From NCBI GenBank assembly GCA_018398815.1, contig JAFLJL010014642.1:22346-86345 (forward strand): DNA of 64,000 bases, read 5' to 3'. A model generated the notes under the pieces. It ran no database searches, had not been told where the DNA came from, and saw only the letters and a program-made list of their open reading frames with translations. A program made the position numbers and the translations under genes. This DNA comes from Conus ventricosus (lineage: Eukaryota > Mollusca > Gastropoda > Neogastropoda > Conidae). Below, in pieces: positions 48,430 through 61,050 of this stretch (the stretch's first letter is position 1; each line of letters begins with the position of its first letter).

Positions 48430-48720
48430 ATTTCCGCCAACCGGCTATTCTCCCCACCACATGGACAACAACAGATGAGTCATTTTTCGTTCTTTTTTTC
48501 GTTTTTCGTTCTTTGTTTGTACTGTCCCAAATGTTAAATGTGATTTATTTTTTCGCCTGAAGAAGACCCAAGTGGTTGAAATGCATCGTGTCTTGTCATG
48601 TGCTTTGTTTGTCAATGTCATTGGCGGTAAGAAACAAACTCTATTTCTAAATTTTACTTCGTTCGCCGCCATCAGTCACTCCATTTTGAAACAATATTGG
48701 AAAGGTAGAGCGGCAGTGAA
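48430..48720 (+). repeat. Diverged copy of the GAAGAAGACC repeat
   Basis: CCTGAAGAAGACCCAAGTGG followed by TTGAAATGCATCGTGTCTTG at 48,554-48,593 is a diverged relative of one arm of the inverted-repeat element at 63,740-64,000. It abuts the truncated 5' end of the LINE. The counterpart in copy 1 is at about 3,500-3,660. Confidence 0.5.
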
Positions 48721-49395
48721 AAATAGCAATGGTAGGTACGATACATGACTAACAAAGCCAAAGCCTCCCCTCCCCCTCTCCGCCTCCCCCCCCCCCCCCC
48801 CCCCCCCCCCCAGCTTTCCCCGCCACCACGCTCACCCATCCCACACATCTCACATCCGAGTGAGTCCTCCTTTTCCTTCGTTATACTGTCTGGTCGGTCT
48901 GTCTCCGTTGTCCGTTTCCCTCACACCTAACCTACCTGCGCACTGTCCGACACACGAGACAAATTAACTGGCGGCGCAATATTGGGAGATGAAAGGAGAC
49001 ACTGCAGGGGAAGATAACATCTCGCGGGGGACCCCTAGTTTGCTTTTTTCCATACAAGCTGCGCATACCGAGACTGGCGCGCTCTGAGAGACACGCTCAC
49101 GTACACATATACGCGCTGAGAGAGAGAGAGAGAGAGAGAGATTAAAAGGGGAGGTGGATAACACTACAGACGCAATGCTATCTTGTTCGTTCCATCAGGG
49201 CATCAAGGTTGTTTTCAGATCTTCATTCGACGCTGAGGGCTTGTCCCGAGCTGGAGGTGTGGTTGACTTCAGGTTTGAATCCACAGATTTCTTTGTTCTC
49301 TTCATCAGTAGTATTATTGCACGTGGCATTATTTTGTTTGTAATACATAGGTTACACGAGTACACACACCTGGTATTATATTAATTGGCGCACGC
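48721..49395. other. Spacer with C-run; no supported gene
   Basis: A C-run at 48,788-48,811, a short GA tract at 49,120-49,141 and a 76-codon frame at 49,154-49,384 with a hydrophobic C-terminal part. That frame starts beside the GA tract, has no visible splice or domain support, and is not called. Confidence 0.4.
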
Positions 49396-49399
49396 GCGC

Positions 49400-49402
49400 G
49401 CG

Positions 49403-49467
<65 letters not shown>

Positions 49468-49503
49468 GCGCGCACTCAAGCAAACACCACACACACACAA
49501 CAC

Positions 49504-49566
<63 letters not shown>

Positions 49567-49573
49567 CCACGCG

Positions 49574-49630
<57 letters not shown>

Positions 49631-49685
49631 ACACACACCCACACAACACACACAACACCACACACACACACACGCACGCACGCAA
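49400..49685 (+). repeat. (CA)n microsatellite
   Basis: About 280 bases of CA repeats with CGCG and CACC interruptions. Every reading frame through it is open and meaningless. The corrupted counterpart in copy 1 is around 4,120-4,330. Confidence 0.96.
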
Positions 49686-50225
49686 TTATGACTTGGTGAC
49701 GAAGATCGTATCAGGACAAATTAGACATATTGGTCAGCTATTACTATGCTGTTCCTGGCGACTTGCTTGTTTGGCAATCTCTCTCTCTCTCTCTCCTCTT
49801 TTTTTTATTTTTTTTTTTTTTTTATTTTTTTTTTTTTACCTCGCTTGTCAAACAGAACATTCACGTGGTGGAAAACTGGCCATTCCGTTCATTTTCATCG
49901 TCGAGCAGATTTGATGGTATCTGACATTATTGAAGATTCTACAGATGCCTGTTTCCCATTTAATCACTGGATTCCCTTTGTGACTTGGTTGATTGGTTGG
50001 TTGATTTACATGGAAGCGGAAATGGGGAGGTTGTGTGTGTGTGCTCATGCAGAGCTGTCTGCAGATTAATAACAATAACAAGTTTTTTTGGGGGGATAAT
50101 GAAATCCGCAGGGAGGATAACGACGGGGATAAATGGAACGTGCATGTTTATGAAACGAAACGTATTCAGTTGGAACTCGAAAACAGTTTTTATCTTCTGT
50201 ATTTTTTTCTGTTGCGCGGCACGCG
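49686..50225. other. Spacer with T-run; no gene recognised
   Basis: CT repeats at 49,781-49,796 followed by a T-run region to 49,838. The rest is mixed sequence without a domain or RNA signal. Confidence 0.4.
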
Positions 50226-50229
50226 CGCC

Positions 50230-50234
50230 GCGCA

Positions 50235-50280
<46 letters not shown>

Positions 50281-50525
50281 CACACACACACACGCACGCC
50301 ACACGCGCGCGCGCACGCACGCACGCAGCCGCACGCACGCACGCACGCACGCGCGCGCACACCACCACAACCACGCACCACGCACGCACACACACACAAC
50401 CACACACACACGCACCACACACACACACCACACCACACACACACACGCACGCACGCACGCACGCACGACACACCACACACACACACCACACACACAACAC
50501 ATACACACACGCGCGCGCGCCGCGC
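50230..50525 (+). repeat. (CA)n/(CG)n microsatellite
   Basis: CA repeats mixed with GCACGCACGC and CGCGCG blocks. Runs of alternating purine and pyrimidine make Z-DNA formation plausible. The frames across it are artefacts. Confidence 0.95.
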
Positions 50526-51500
50526 ACCACAACACAAACACGTTGGAATTGACCAATCGCTGTGGACAGAGATTACCGTTCGGACTGCGGCGTGGAGATC
50601 GCGCGTTCGAACACCAGCAACAGAATGTCAGTGCGCTTTTTTTACAGCTCCAACAGGTTCGTGTAAAAAAACAAATGTCAACGTCAAGATTTGTCGCTTG
50701 GGGAAAAAAAAAAGAGAAGTAATATGCCGAAGGGAAAAGCCGTTCCCAAGCGAGCGAAACAAAAGCAGTGTCTGAGGATTCTGTTCCGGCAGCTGGTACT
50801 CGTGGGGGCGATCTCTGTTCAGTCTCACGGCGGTGCTGGTAGGGGTACCGGTGAACCCCTGACGCAAACCTGATAAACTATCGAATGTAAAAGATGGCCG
50901 CAAGAAAGTAAACCAACACCGGCCCATTCCCAGTTCAGTTCAGTTCTGTGGTTTATTTAATATCTTTCCATCGCCAGATGATATTAGACACTTGTTTAAA
51001 AGAAGAAAAAAAAGAAAAACCTTCACACTCACCTTATCCAGTACTTGCAAAGCCACATCTGATATGTGCATATTTACGTAAGTGAAATACCCCAGTGGTA
51101 CACAAATTTGTGATCTTTACAAAATGTTGCCACCTGTGACTGCAAAGTAACCATGACAATTTTATTAAGACATGAGCCATATGAGACAGTATTGACATGA
51201 TCAAAGTTAGTCATCTCAATACCTTTCTCCTGATAGAGCGAGGTCAACACTGAGCATTCAAACAAAAGATGACGCACAGAAATGTTTTCCCTTGCAGACA
51301 CAAGTAATACCATGAGAATACTTAGAGTTCCAAGTATTCAGCCTTAATTTATGAATTAATCTAACAATGTGCCTCGGGCAAATGATAAAGTAGCCATGTT
51401 TTGACCAAAATTCTGCTTATGTATATACTTTGGATTAATTCACAAATCTAGGGGATTTTTGTAAAAAAAATTCAGGTTTCTATTTGCTCATTCTCTCGCA
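50526..51500. other. Spacer, no supported gene
   Basis: Mixed sequence with a short A-run at 50,704. Its right part (from about 51,270) is nearly identical to 5,522-5,755. A 60-codon frame at 50,691-50,873 has no support. Confidence 0.4.
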
Positions 51501-51502
51501 AT

Positions 51503-51619
51503 ACTGTCTGCTATTTCATTCCACTTTATACTGTCTGCTGTTTCATTCCACTTTATACTGTCTGCTATTTCATTCCACTTTATACTGTCTGCTATTTTTC
51601 ACTTACTCCACCTTTATAC
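51503..51619 (+). repeat. 27-bp minisatellite, about 4 units
   Basis: The same unit as at 5,757-6,078; the last unit is degenerate (ATTTTTCACTTACTCCACC). The unit number is about four here against twelve in copy 1. Confidence 0.92.
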
Positions 51620-53055
51620 CACAGTGAGATGGGACCCAACTCCCCTTCTCTTCCACCCTCGACAACAACAACACCAACAACAACACCAACAACAAGCGAC
51701 GCAAAAGAATCCCTTTCTTCATGCAGGGAAAGGACGAAACGTGCAGGGTGGGCGTTTTGGACACGGATTCAGATGGCCAGTAGCCAAACCGTGATTTCAA
51801 GTTCTGTGTTTCCGCCACTTATGTCATGACCGGGTACTGGAAGGAAAAGCGGGGAGGGGCGGTGGGTGCGTCTGTTTTTTATTTGTTTGTTTTGGCAGTC
51901 GTTTTAACACCCAACGTGATGGATTATGATACGATGGAATGGGAAAAACAACACGTTGAAGAAAAAAGTGTGACACCTTTGCGGTGCAATCCAGACGAAC
52001 CCCAAACTAGATCTTGGAAGCGCTCAGGAAACAATTTATTTTGGAGAGGCTGAACAGAGAACGTTTTGAGCGTCGATCTCTTTCAGTGACGTAGCTCATA
52101 CATGGGGTGGATCGAAGAGAATTAATCATTCAATCTTACAATCGGACGCTGTTCGTGCCACTGAAGGTCATTCTCAGTCTGTGCCAGAACAATCATTAAC
52201 GTCCTCCCAGCCGTAGACTCTTATGGCACTTTTGTATGTTATGAACATAATGTAGTTGATTCTTGGCTGATTCCATGTAGCGTTGTGACATCTATTTGGC
52301 CCTGTGGCAGGAAGGTAGAACTTTTAGAGACGGGGATCCCGTCCTTCGGAGGTTCCATGATTTCTCGAGGTCTCCGGTCAATATTCGGTGTTTTCGTGCG
52401 ATGCTGTGGTGGAAGACCATATCTTCCAATCTCTCTGTGTCCTCGTCGTCGACATCTGGCGTCTTTGTGCCCCATCCAGGCTGTTTTCAGGGCCACCTGG
52501 CGGCCCGCTTCAGGCTGAAGGCCGACTCAGGAGGATCAGATGGCTGTTGATGGAACGCTGCTTCGTTTTTACACACTGACTGCTCCCGTGCCCGAGAGAA
52601 CTTTTGCCCAGCCTCCCAGAACCGGCAGGTGCTGAACACACTCACGTTGCCACCCCAAAACTCTGTTCGGTTCAGCCGCAAGGTAATAGCAACAGAGAGA
52701 GTGGAAGATTCCATTTTCTCTGGTTGCAGGGATGCCAAGTTCCATCACCAGGCGCCATATAACCTCCCCGCTCCCCCAACACATAACGTCTGCCGGTGAG
52801 ACAAGTCTACCACCGGTCGTATCAGGAAGGAGGTAGGCTGCGCCAGCTTCACTTCCTTCAGGAGGTCTTCAGCCCTTCTCCTGGTGCCTCGAGCTATGCC
52901 GCCTCGCGGCGAAGTATAGACCCTACAGCAGTCGGACAAAATAGTCCGACTATTCAAGCGGGTTTATCAACTCATGAAACGGCTAGGAACGCGAGAGGTA
53001 ACTGCCACAGCACTTTCCTTCTTCGTAGGAACGTGACATTTTGTGAGTAGGACGA

Positions 53056-53056
<1 letters not shown>
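51620..53056. other. Duplicated spacer, no gene recognised
   Basis: Counterpart of 6,080-7,520, with scattered one-base differences that shift every longer frame. No domain is recognised. Confidence 0.45.
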
Positions 53057-53114
<58 letters not shown>

Positions 53115-53134
53115 GTGTGTGGTGTGTGTGTGTG

Positions 53135-53199
<65 letters not shown>

Positions 53200-53200
53200 A
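53057..53200 (+). repeat. Compound microsatellite (TG)n(GA)n
   Basis: Counterpart of 7,521-7,669, with GTGGTGTGTGG interruptions and a shorter GA part. Confidence 0.96.
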
Positions 53201-53729
53201 GCTTACATCTTAGACAGCAATGCACAAACATCTTTAGAGAATGTTTCCCTTTGTCAAAGCATCGCATGTCCAAAGTCCATCATATAACATGACGTGTTCA
53301 TATGTTCATACGTACTCATTTTACAACAACCGTACCGATCGAAGCTGTTAGCTTCCTAGACAAGTTTTGGTTTACTTCACATTTCTTTATAACACATAAG
53401 AGTTAAAAGTATGCTTTCGCTTATTGCAGTTCAACCTAAACAAGTCAGGTGGGACAGGCTGCTCACCCTTGAACTACGAAGGGTTGGAAGGGTTGAAAAC
53501 TATGCTGAGAGTTCACCATCACTGCAGAGACACGTGGACTGGGGACAATTTGATTAAAGGCGCAGAAAGGTCCCCCGCCCTCCCCATCCCATCTCCATTA
53601 GGTTAAGCTGTCGCTGATTTTCAATTTCAACGAAACCTCAGCTTCTTTTTGCATGAGTTTTAGATATCCAATGCTCGAGAGCTTTAACTGTCTGAATCTT
53701 ACTCAGACAACCAATGATAGGTAGGCATT

Positions 53730-53965
53730 CAGGTCTGACCAGCGCATTGGGCTAATGCGTAGGTCAGACACCTGTTAAGTCGTACCCACGAGACCCTCTT
53801 CTTCAATTCTCTCATCTTAGTTGTTACACCATTTATCCATCAGCTTAAAATCATGCGTAGTGTGGTCTCAAAACTTAGCGGATGTAGTGTAGCGTATATG
53901 GACTAGTCCGCACTCAGTGACGCCTCCTTGATGAAACTGAAACTTACTCAGTGAGGGTGGGAAAT
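53730..53965 (+). mobile_element. SINE-like element, interrupted
   Basis: Counterpart of 8,200-8,440: promoter-like block near 53,740-53,775 and tail block GATGTAGTGTAGCGTATATG at 53,881, again separated by about 100 bases. Confidence 0.5.
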
Positions 53966-54028
53966 AGAAATCCAAGAGAGATGTGTCTGTTGTTGGTCTT
54001 GGAGTTAAACCACAGAGGGTGTACGATA

Positions 54029-54215
54029 CCCCCCCCCCCCCCCCCCTTCCTTCTCCCCACCACAGTGGCCACAGGTAAAAAAAATAATCTATTGACAGAA
54101 AGAAACCAAAACAAATCATTCAGATACTTCTCTTCTCTCTCTCTCTCTCTTCTCTCTTCCTCATCTCTCTCTCTCTCTCTCTTCTCTCTCTTCTCCTCTC
54201 TCTCCCTCTCTGCTC
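54029..54215 (+). repeat. Poly-C run and (CT)n microsatellite
   Basis: A C-run at 54,030-54,046 and CT repeats with TCTT interruptions at 54,128-54,212. Counterpart of 8,503-8,685. Confidence 0.9.
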
Positions 54216-54854
54216 TGTCAGCTGAATACCATCTCTTATTCTATTAACTGAACTTCTTTTGATCAATAGTCAATCTCTCTTACCTGTAATGCCACCGCCT
54301 TTCATGACCCGCCGTGGACTATGAGCTGGCTTGCTTTGCCAGCGTGAAACTTTACCGCGTTGTTAACCCGCCGAGAGGATGCACCCCACGTACTTGGTTT
54401 GTTTGTTTGTCTGTCAACAAAGAGACGCGATATCTACCGGTCCAATTTTGACGAAACTTGTTAGAAAGATGGAATTAAGGCCAAAGCAAGCCAGACGAGG
54501 TGGGGGGGGGGGGGGGGGTGTCCTTGGTGCCCGGACCTTTCGCCCACCTCCCCCACCCTCCTCCTTCCCGGCTTGTGAAGGATCCCAAGACCCCGTTTTC
54601 CTTCTTCTTCTGCCTACGCAGGCTGATACTCCTGCGGACACTCCCTGTATAGACAGGCAAGTATTAATCCCATCTGTCCAACAAAGGGAGTGGAGTTTTG
54701 TGTGCATGACTGTTTTTTAATCCCGCCATTAAGGCAGCCATACTCCATCTTCGGGAAGGTGCATGCTATGTGTAACGTGTCATTCATACCAACGGCAAAG
54801 TTCTTCCGAAAGTTGGTGATGGATTTTACGTGTGTGCAAGATGCTATGCGTGCG

Positions 54855-55008
54855 TTCACACACGAACCTCGGTTTATAGTCTCATTCGAAGGACTGTATG
54901 GGAAAAATACCCCTGTGCCGAAACGGCCCGGCGGAGATTCGAACCCGCAACCCTTGGATCACGAGTCCGGCGCTCTACTAACTGAGCTATTCCGGCCCCC
55001 AGACCCCG
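54855..55008 (-). mobile_element. tRNA-derived SINE (head region)
   Basis: Counterpart of 9,326-9,476 with the same A box, CGT anticodon position and B box on the minus strand. One acceptor base differs (GGCC against GTCC in copy 1). Conservation between copies is no greater than in the flanking sequence, so there is no sign of selection on a tRNA. Confidence 0.75.
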
Positions 55009-55092
55009 TTTTGAACTCTCCCATCCCACTGCCTGGCTTGTAAATAAAATCTGTCGAGGTATTTCCGTTGAATTGGCAAATTCAGTCGGAAT

Positions 55093-55103
55093 ACACACAC
55101 ACA

Positions 55104-55166
<63 letters not shown>

Positions 55167-55167
55167 G
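55093..55167 (+). repeat. Compound microsatellite (CA)n(TA)n
   Basis: Counterpart of 9,565-9,660 with a longer CA and shorter TA part. Confidence 0.95.
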
Positions 55168-56225
55168 AACAATGAATGACTAAATAAGCAAGAAAACATA
55201 GGTAAATGAAATGAAATAAAAGCCAGCAAATCAAAATCCCAAGTAAACAAGCATATGAATGAAATAAATTATGTCAATGTTTTGGCATACTTGTTCCGCA
55301 AACCAGTTCACTGTAGGTGAGTGTGAATCTGACTGTAATTAAATAGCTAAAGTACATGCAAATCAGGAAATAGATACACAGTCAACGTATAAGGAAACAA
55401 ACCCAAACGAACAAAATCAGAAACAAAAACTGAAATAAAGAAAAAAGACATTAAAAAAAGCATGCAAGCAATAAACCCTAGTTTCCCAGTTCACACGGAT
55501 GCAAGAAAAAAACAACAACAAAAAAACACGAAAACGTTAGTGATATAATTAAGATGAGGAAACAAAGAGTGGGGGGAGATGGGTGGTAAGAAATGAAATG
55601 TTCACACAGCCAGTTATTGATGGATGAAGAGACAAGAAAGGGGTAGAGTGTGCGAAGGGGAGGGAAGGGGAAGACGCTGGTGTGGGTTGGGGAGGGTAGC
55701 ACACGTGTAGCGTGTGCGTATGTGTGTCGAACCTATATATACAAGTGACAGGCATCAACAGCGCAGTTGACTTCAACGGCACACAGGCGGAAACCAACCA
55801 AAGGACGGTGTAGCATCTGTGAAGACTGCGTTCGGACTTGCTCTGGGACCACTTACGACACGGAAAGGTTGGTCAAAAAGAATGTACTTTTGCTTGTAGA
55901 TCTACCATTGTCAAACCCAGAATGGGAAACGAGTGATTGCATGACAAAAAAACAACAAAACGATGGACAAACGCACGGATTTGTGCTTCTCGAAAACGAC
56001 GGAGAAAACTAGTAAGCAATATAAAATGAATTCGAGGCTTCCTTTAGTTACGATGATCAAAATCCACCACCCATTTTAAAGCACGCTTTTCATCAGTAAA
56101 CTTTTATTGTTACACCAGCGCACTGACTATTCATTTATAACATTTCACGGTTTACTCATTTCATCAGTTTGCTTTCAAACGTGTCTGCAGCAAACGCTGT
56201 ATAGGAGTATTGCCGCCTTCTGTAG
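55168..56225. other. Duplicated A-rich spacer, no gene recognised
   Basis: Nearly identical to 9,661-10,715. The 81-codon frame at 55,767 diverges at its end from the copy-1 version by deletion of a few bases in an (AAC)n tract. Confidence 0.45.
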
Positions 56226-56229
56226 CAAG

Positions 56230-56435
56230 ACATCAGAGTGGGGTTGTTATGTGACAGGCTCGAAATTCCTGGCCCACCGTTCTCAGATAAAGCATACAGG
56301 AACCTTCCATCCGCTAAAATCCTGCGCCTCTGGAACTCAGTTCCATCAGAGGTTAGCGGTGCCAGCTCCCTAACCCTGCAGAAATGTGGTTCGAAACTTC
56401 CGACAGTGCCGTTACTACCTGACTCCTCTGAGTAA
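56230..56435 (+). pseudogene. Relic of a non-LTR reverse transcriptase C terminus
   Basis: Cleaner counterpart of 10,720-10,935: an open stretch with LRLWNSVPSEVSGASS and a following KCGSKLPTVPLLP. The motif resembles the segment after the thumb of many LINE proteins. Everything upstream is absent, so only a short relic remains. Confidence 0.45.
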
Positions 56436-57475
56436 CTCCAAACACTGACCCGAAGCGCATGATCGCAGACATGAATTAAACAAGAATCTCTCGACTTTGT
56501 CGGTAAATGGCGTACAAAAAAAAAAACAACCAACAACAACAAAACAGAGATAATCGTTGCTTCTTCTGACCGATTGTCTGTGAATGCGGGTGCACACTGA
56601 GAATGTTTATGGCGGATTTATCTTGCGATCAAAAAATCTTCAAGTGAATGATGTGCACTCAAAGATAGGGAGCAAGGTAACAGAAAATTCGAGCAGAGCA
56701 CCAGAAGTGAAAGTATGGTGTGCGCTAAAGGATATGGAGCAAGGTATAGAAGTTGAAGTACGTTAATCCGTCTTCACAAGGATGCTGCACGGGTAAACCT
56801 CTTTGCCAGGTATCAGGTAAGGTGAGGTAAAGTTGCTTATAACCCAGCCGACCGCAAAGGGGCCATATCAGGACTGTTACCAGGTTGCCAGGTATGATTA
56901 GAACTATGATGGCCTACTGAACACGTTATTTCACTTTTTTGTTTGTTTGTTTGTCGGTCTGCTTGTTCTGCGCACCTCTCGGACTTTAGCATCTGCCTTC
57001 TCCTCTCGAATCTATTCTTTAGAAGACAAACGTGGTCTTCACTAACAGTGTACACTATGTATCCTACCTCGCTCTGTGCACTTCTGCCATGACAAAGAAA
57101 ATGAAGCTTGCTTAACAAAGGTGATAACAATAAACTGCCACGACATAATGGCTTCCAAATTTTTGGCCACCAACAGGCATAGCCTGATAAAGACACACAA
57201 GAACGTTAACTTACTTATCGTCAGATGTTCTGAGCAATAGGAGTGGCGGCACGGTCCGAAACGAAAACCCAAATCGCATCACACGGGCAAATTTCAGTTG
57301 TCTCCCTTTCTTGTGACTGTGACTGACGGATCGTCCAATAACATGACAAACCATCCACTTCAGCTTTCAGAGCAACGACAAGAGACCGCACTCTTTCAGA
57401 ATAGAACACACCCGGGAGAAAGTGTTCCTCATTCGGTCTATCAGCTGAGCTGATCAAACCACCTGCCGACTAAAC
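56436..57475. other. Duplicated spacer, no gene recognised
   Basis: Counterpart of 10,936-11,975 with scattered differences; the (GTTT)n tract is near 56,940. Confidence 0.45.
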
Positions 57476-57480
57476 AGTCA

Positions 57481-57530
57481 GCCTCGCAGCTGGGGGGTGG
57501 GAGGCATGGGTTCGAATCCCACGCGAGGCA
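57481..57530 (+). other. tRNA-like hairpin with acceptor and T arms only
   Basis: GCCTCGC at 57,481 pairs with GCGAGGC at 57,523-57,529. T stem TGGG/CCCA with loop TTCGAAT. The inner part is three bases shorter than in copy 1, yet both stems remain perfect. Confidence 0.5.
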
Positions 57531-57552
57531 TTTATTTGTTTGTTTGATTAGT

Positions 57553-57748
57553 GGTTGTTGTTGTTGTTGTTGTCGTCGTAGTCGTCATCGTTGTTGTTGT
57601 TTGCTTGGTTGTTGTTATTTTTGTTTGTTTTGTTGTTGTTGTCGTTGTCGCCGTCGTTGTTGTTTGTTTGTTGTTGTTTGTTTTGTTTTTGTTGTTCGTC
57701 GTCGTTGTTGTTTGTTGTCATGTTGTTTGTTTTGTCGTTGTTGTTGTA
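57553..57748 (+). repeat. (GTT)n trinucleotide repeat
   Basis: Counterpart of 12,050-12,252 with several one-base losses that change the dominant frame. Confidence 0.95.
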
Positions 57749-58023
57749 TTGATCGGCTTCTAAGTGTGCTGTGGGCTGAAATATGAGAACCACACAGTCC
57801 AGTTTTCCAGTGTCGTTCACTCCACAGAAGCCTGGAACCACACAGGCCAGTTTTCCATGTCGTTCACTGACAGAAGCCTGTGTCCGCAACGTTTGCGCCT
57901 GGTTGACGGCGAGGTGTACTATGAAAGGAGCTGTCCAGTACAGCGGTGGACTCTCTGACCCGACTGGATTCCACGGCGTCAGCCTGATCATCCTCACCCT
58001 CAGTAATAGTCACAGGAAAAAGT

Positions 58024-58822
58024 GGCCCATTCTGTGGCCCTCCATGCCTCGCTGTCACAGTGGCCCATTCTGTGGCCCTCCATGCCTCGCTGTCACAGTG
58101 ACCCATTCTGTGGCCCCCCATGCCTCGCTGTCACAGTGGCCCATTCTGGGGCCCTCCATGCCTCGCTGTCACAGTGGCCCATTCTGTGGCCTCCATGCCT
58201 CGCTGTCACAGTGGCCCATTCTGTGGCCCTCCATGCCTCGCTGTCACAGTGGCCCATTCTGTGGCCCTCCATGCCTCGCTGTCACAGTGGCCCATTCTGT
58301 GGCCCTCCATGCCTCGCTGTCACAGTGACCCATTCTGTGGCCCCCCATGCCTCGCTGTCACAGTGACCATTCTGTGGCCCTCCATGCCTCGCTGTCACCG
58401 TGGCCCATTCTGTGGCCCTCCATGCCTCGCTGTCACAGTGACCCATTCTGTGGCCCTCCATGCCTCGCTGTCACAGTGACCCATTCTGTGGCCCTCCATG
58501 CCTCGCTGTCACAGTGACCCATTCTGTGGCCCTCCATGCCTCGCTGTCACAGTGGCCCATTCTGTGGCCCTCCATGCCTCGCTGTCACAGTGACCCATTC
58601 TGTGGCCCTCCATGCCTCGCTGTCACAGTGGCCCATTCTGTGGCCCTCCATCCCTCGCTGTCACAGTGGCCCATTCTGTGGCCCTCCATGCCCCCGCTGT
58701 CACAGTGACCCATTCTGTGGCCCTCCATGCCTCGCTGTCACAGTGGCCCATTCTGTGGCCCTCCATGCTCGCTGTCACAGTGACCCATTCTGTGGCCCTC
58801 CATGCCTCGCTGTCACAGTGAC
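58024..58822 (+). repeat. 38-bp minisatellite, about 21 units
   Basis: The same unit as 12,526-13,022 with eight more units. The GTGACC variant is much commoner in the right half. Units near 58,690 and 58,770 carry an inserted or lost base. Confidence 0.96.
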
Positions 58823-59469
58823 CTCAGTGTCCATATCCTTCCCACTCTTACGCCCTTGGTCAGTTCGCCTCAACATGGTCGGTGTCGGCGAGTTCTTGGT
58901 GACTGTGACTGGATGGACATGGAAAAGCCTTCCGCACAGAGACGCTCACTCAACGCTTGTTCCAAGACGAAACGATTACTTCAACGAGAAGCGAGATCAG
59001 AAAGTAGAGTCCTGGAGTTGTACTGTCTTCACCTGTCAGTGGAAACAGCGAGTGAGGCTGCGGGATGCACACGGCAGCTGCTTGACGGCGGCGGTTTTTT
59101 TTTTGTTTTTGTTTTTGCCTGTAGGCTCAGCAGTCATGACATATGGGCTGGTTACTCCCCTGGAAACGCTCTCGTGGAGGTTCTGTCGTGTCCCATTCAG
59201 TGGCCATTACACAACGGCATCTGCCAGGGAGCAGATATGTCCCTTGACGTCCCTTAACGGAACGCCCTGTGCGTGCCTGCGCCCTATGTGTACTCAGCGC
59301 AGGGTTCCAAGGGTGGTGCAGGATTGTTCCCAGCTGGTTTGGTCGGCAGTCGAGGACAGTACTTCTCTGGGTCCCACCCGCACCTTCAGGTGTATCTTTT
59401 TTTTTGTACTCCCAGTTCTTATAGAACAGGGAGTACTTTACAATGGGAACGAAGAAATGCTGTCTGTGT

Positions 59470-59500
<31 letters not shown>

Positions 59501-59510
59501 CGTCCGTGGG
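58823..59510 (+). other. Spacer continuing the longest open frame of the window; not supported as a gene
   Basis: A 341-codon frame from 58,536 to 59,561 begins in the minisatellite and runs through this spacer into a CTGT repeat. Copy 1 breaks it with frameshifts at non-repeat positions, and the translation has no domain, so it is treated as chance. Confidence 0.4.
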
Positions 59511-59945
59511 CAAAATGTACTCCACTCGCTCCAGACAAAATTACTGGGCCGATCTTTCTGAAAATTTGTAGGTATGTTCATTATGGGTCACGGATGATGC
59601 CCGATGTTTTATTTTACCGTTATAGCTGTTACTAAAAGGCTATAACGGCCCATAACGGTTTTTTTTTGTTTTATGGAATATGTCAGAAAGTACTTGTCCG
59701 ATCTTTCTGAAAATTTGTAGGTATGTTCATTATGGGTCACGGATGATGCCCGATGTTTTATTTTTACCGTTATAGCCGTTACTAACGGCTATAACGGCCC
59801 ATAACGATTTTTTCTTTATGGACAATCTCAGAAAGTACTCGGCCGATTTTTCTGAAAGTTTGTAGGTATCTTCGTTATGGGTCACAGATGATGGCCGATG
59901 TTTACCAGAATACCCGTTACTAACGGCTATAACGGCCCAAAATTT
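59511..59945 (+). repeat. Tandem repeat of about 147 bp with a strong palindrome, three units
   Basis: Starts of CCGATCTTTCTGAAAATTTG at about 59,549 and 59,698, with a changed third start at 59,843. The best palindrome is 59,770-59,794, with 12-base arms TTATAGCCGTTA and TAACGGCTATAA around one base. Confidence 0.88.
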
Positions 59946-60756
59946 TTTTTTTCTCTTTATGGAATATCTCATGCGTATTCCAGATAAACTGAGAGTACGT
60001 TTATATGCTTTGCATCTTGTTTTTTTTTTCTGCATATGTTCGATCAGATCAGCCACTGCTGACCCACCGCTCCCGAAGTGAGTTTGTTGGCAGCGGGTGC
60101 GGTGTCTCCTCCGGTGGGTTGCCTCGGGCCACCTGACATTAACTGCTCTCTGTTGATGCCAGTGCCGGGGCGGAGGGCGGGACGAACATAGGTGTGCTGG
60201 TGTCCCGGGGGTAGCCGCAATGGGCGAATACGAAAACAATGTCATTAGGGATGGTACCAAAGGTGACAACTTAAAACAACAATCATAAAAACATAAACCA
60301 CTCGTAGCCAAAGGAAATGGCGTGAACAGGGCCTGGCAAGATGTGTATCAGTTAATGGGCCGGCAAAACGGGTAGAGCCCAAGGGACACCTGACACGCTG
60401 TGTTCGGATAACATCACCTGTCATGATGGAGCCAAAAGGACGAGTTCGGAGGCAGGTCGTTTACCGGCAGAGGTTACTGCCTCGCACTCAAAAACCTCAT
60501 TCTATATTACAGCAAGCGACAGCCTACTTGCTTATGCAGGGACACAGATGCCTGAGCACCAGCTGAAACTGTGGTACGAAACACTGTGGGCTTTACACCT
60601 AGATGCTGCTGACAAGATATGTGTGATCATTATGTTGATATCAAACGGTTCTTTGAATTTAGCTGTAAATGTATGGAGACAAAGATCTGAACTGCTGTTC
60701 GTATGAACTGTGTCACTTACTTTTACCCATTGCTTACTAACACTGGCGCTGCCCAA
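59946..60756. other. Duplicated spacer, no gene recognised
   Basis: Counterpart of 14,141-15,295 without the inflated homopolymers. Contains a T-run at 60,021. No domain or RNA gene recognised. Confidence 0.45.
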
Positions 60757-60769
60757 AACTCCCCTCTCT

Positions 60770-60807
<38 letters not shown>

Positions 60808-60858
60808 ATCTCTCTTCTCTCTCTCTACTCTCTATAATATATATATATATATGTATTT

Positions 60859-60905
<47 letters not shown>
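60757..60905 (+). repeat. (CT)n(TA)n(GA)n tract: empty site of the Penelope-like cluster
   Basis: CT repeats to about 60,833, a TA tract at about 60,835-60,852 and GA repeats to 60,905. In copy 1 the CT part is at 15,296-15,365 and the GA part at 23,269-23,312, separated by the element cluster between two TA tracts. This fixes the insertion inside the TA tract. Confidence 0.88.
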
Positions 60906-60909
<4 letters not shown>

Positions 60910-60956
60910 TCTTTCTCTGTCTGGCTTTCTAATCGTCTGTAAATCAGCAGACGCAT

Positions 60957-60957
<1 letters not shown>

Positions 60958-61050
<93 letters not shown>

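Noticed and set aside
49376..50775. Open frames of 100-246 codons rich in His/Thr or Cys/Val
   Set aside because: They are produced by (CA)n and (CG)n microsatellites, which are open in most frames.
58536..59561. Longest open frame of the window (341 codons, plus strand)
   Set aside because: It starts inside the 38-bp minisatellite, runs through a spacer into a CTGT repeat, is broken by indels at non-repeat positions in copy 1, and has no domain.
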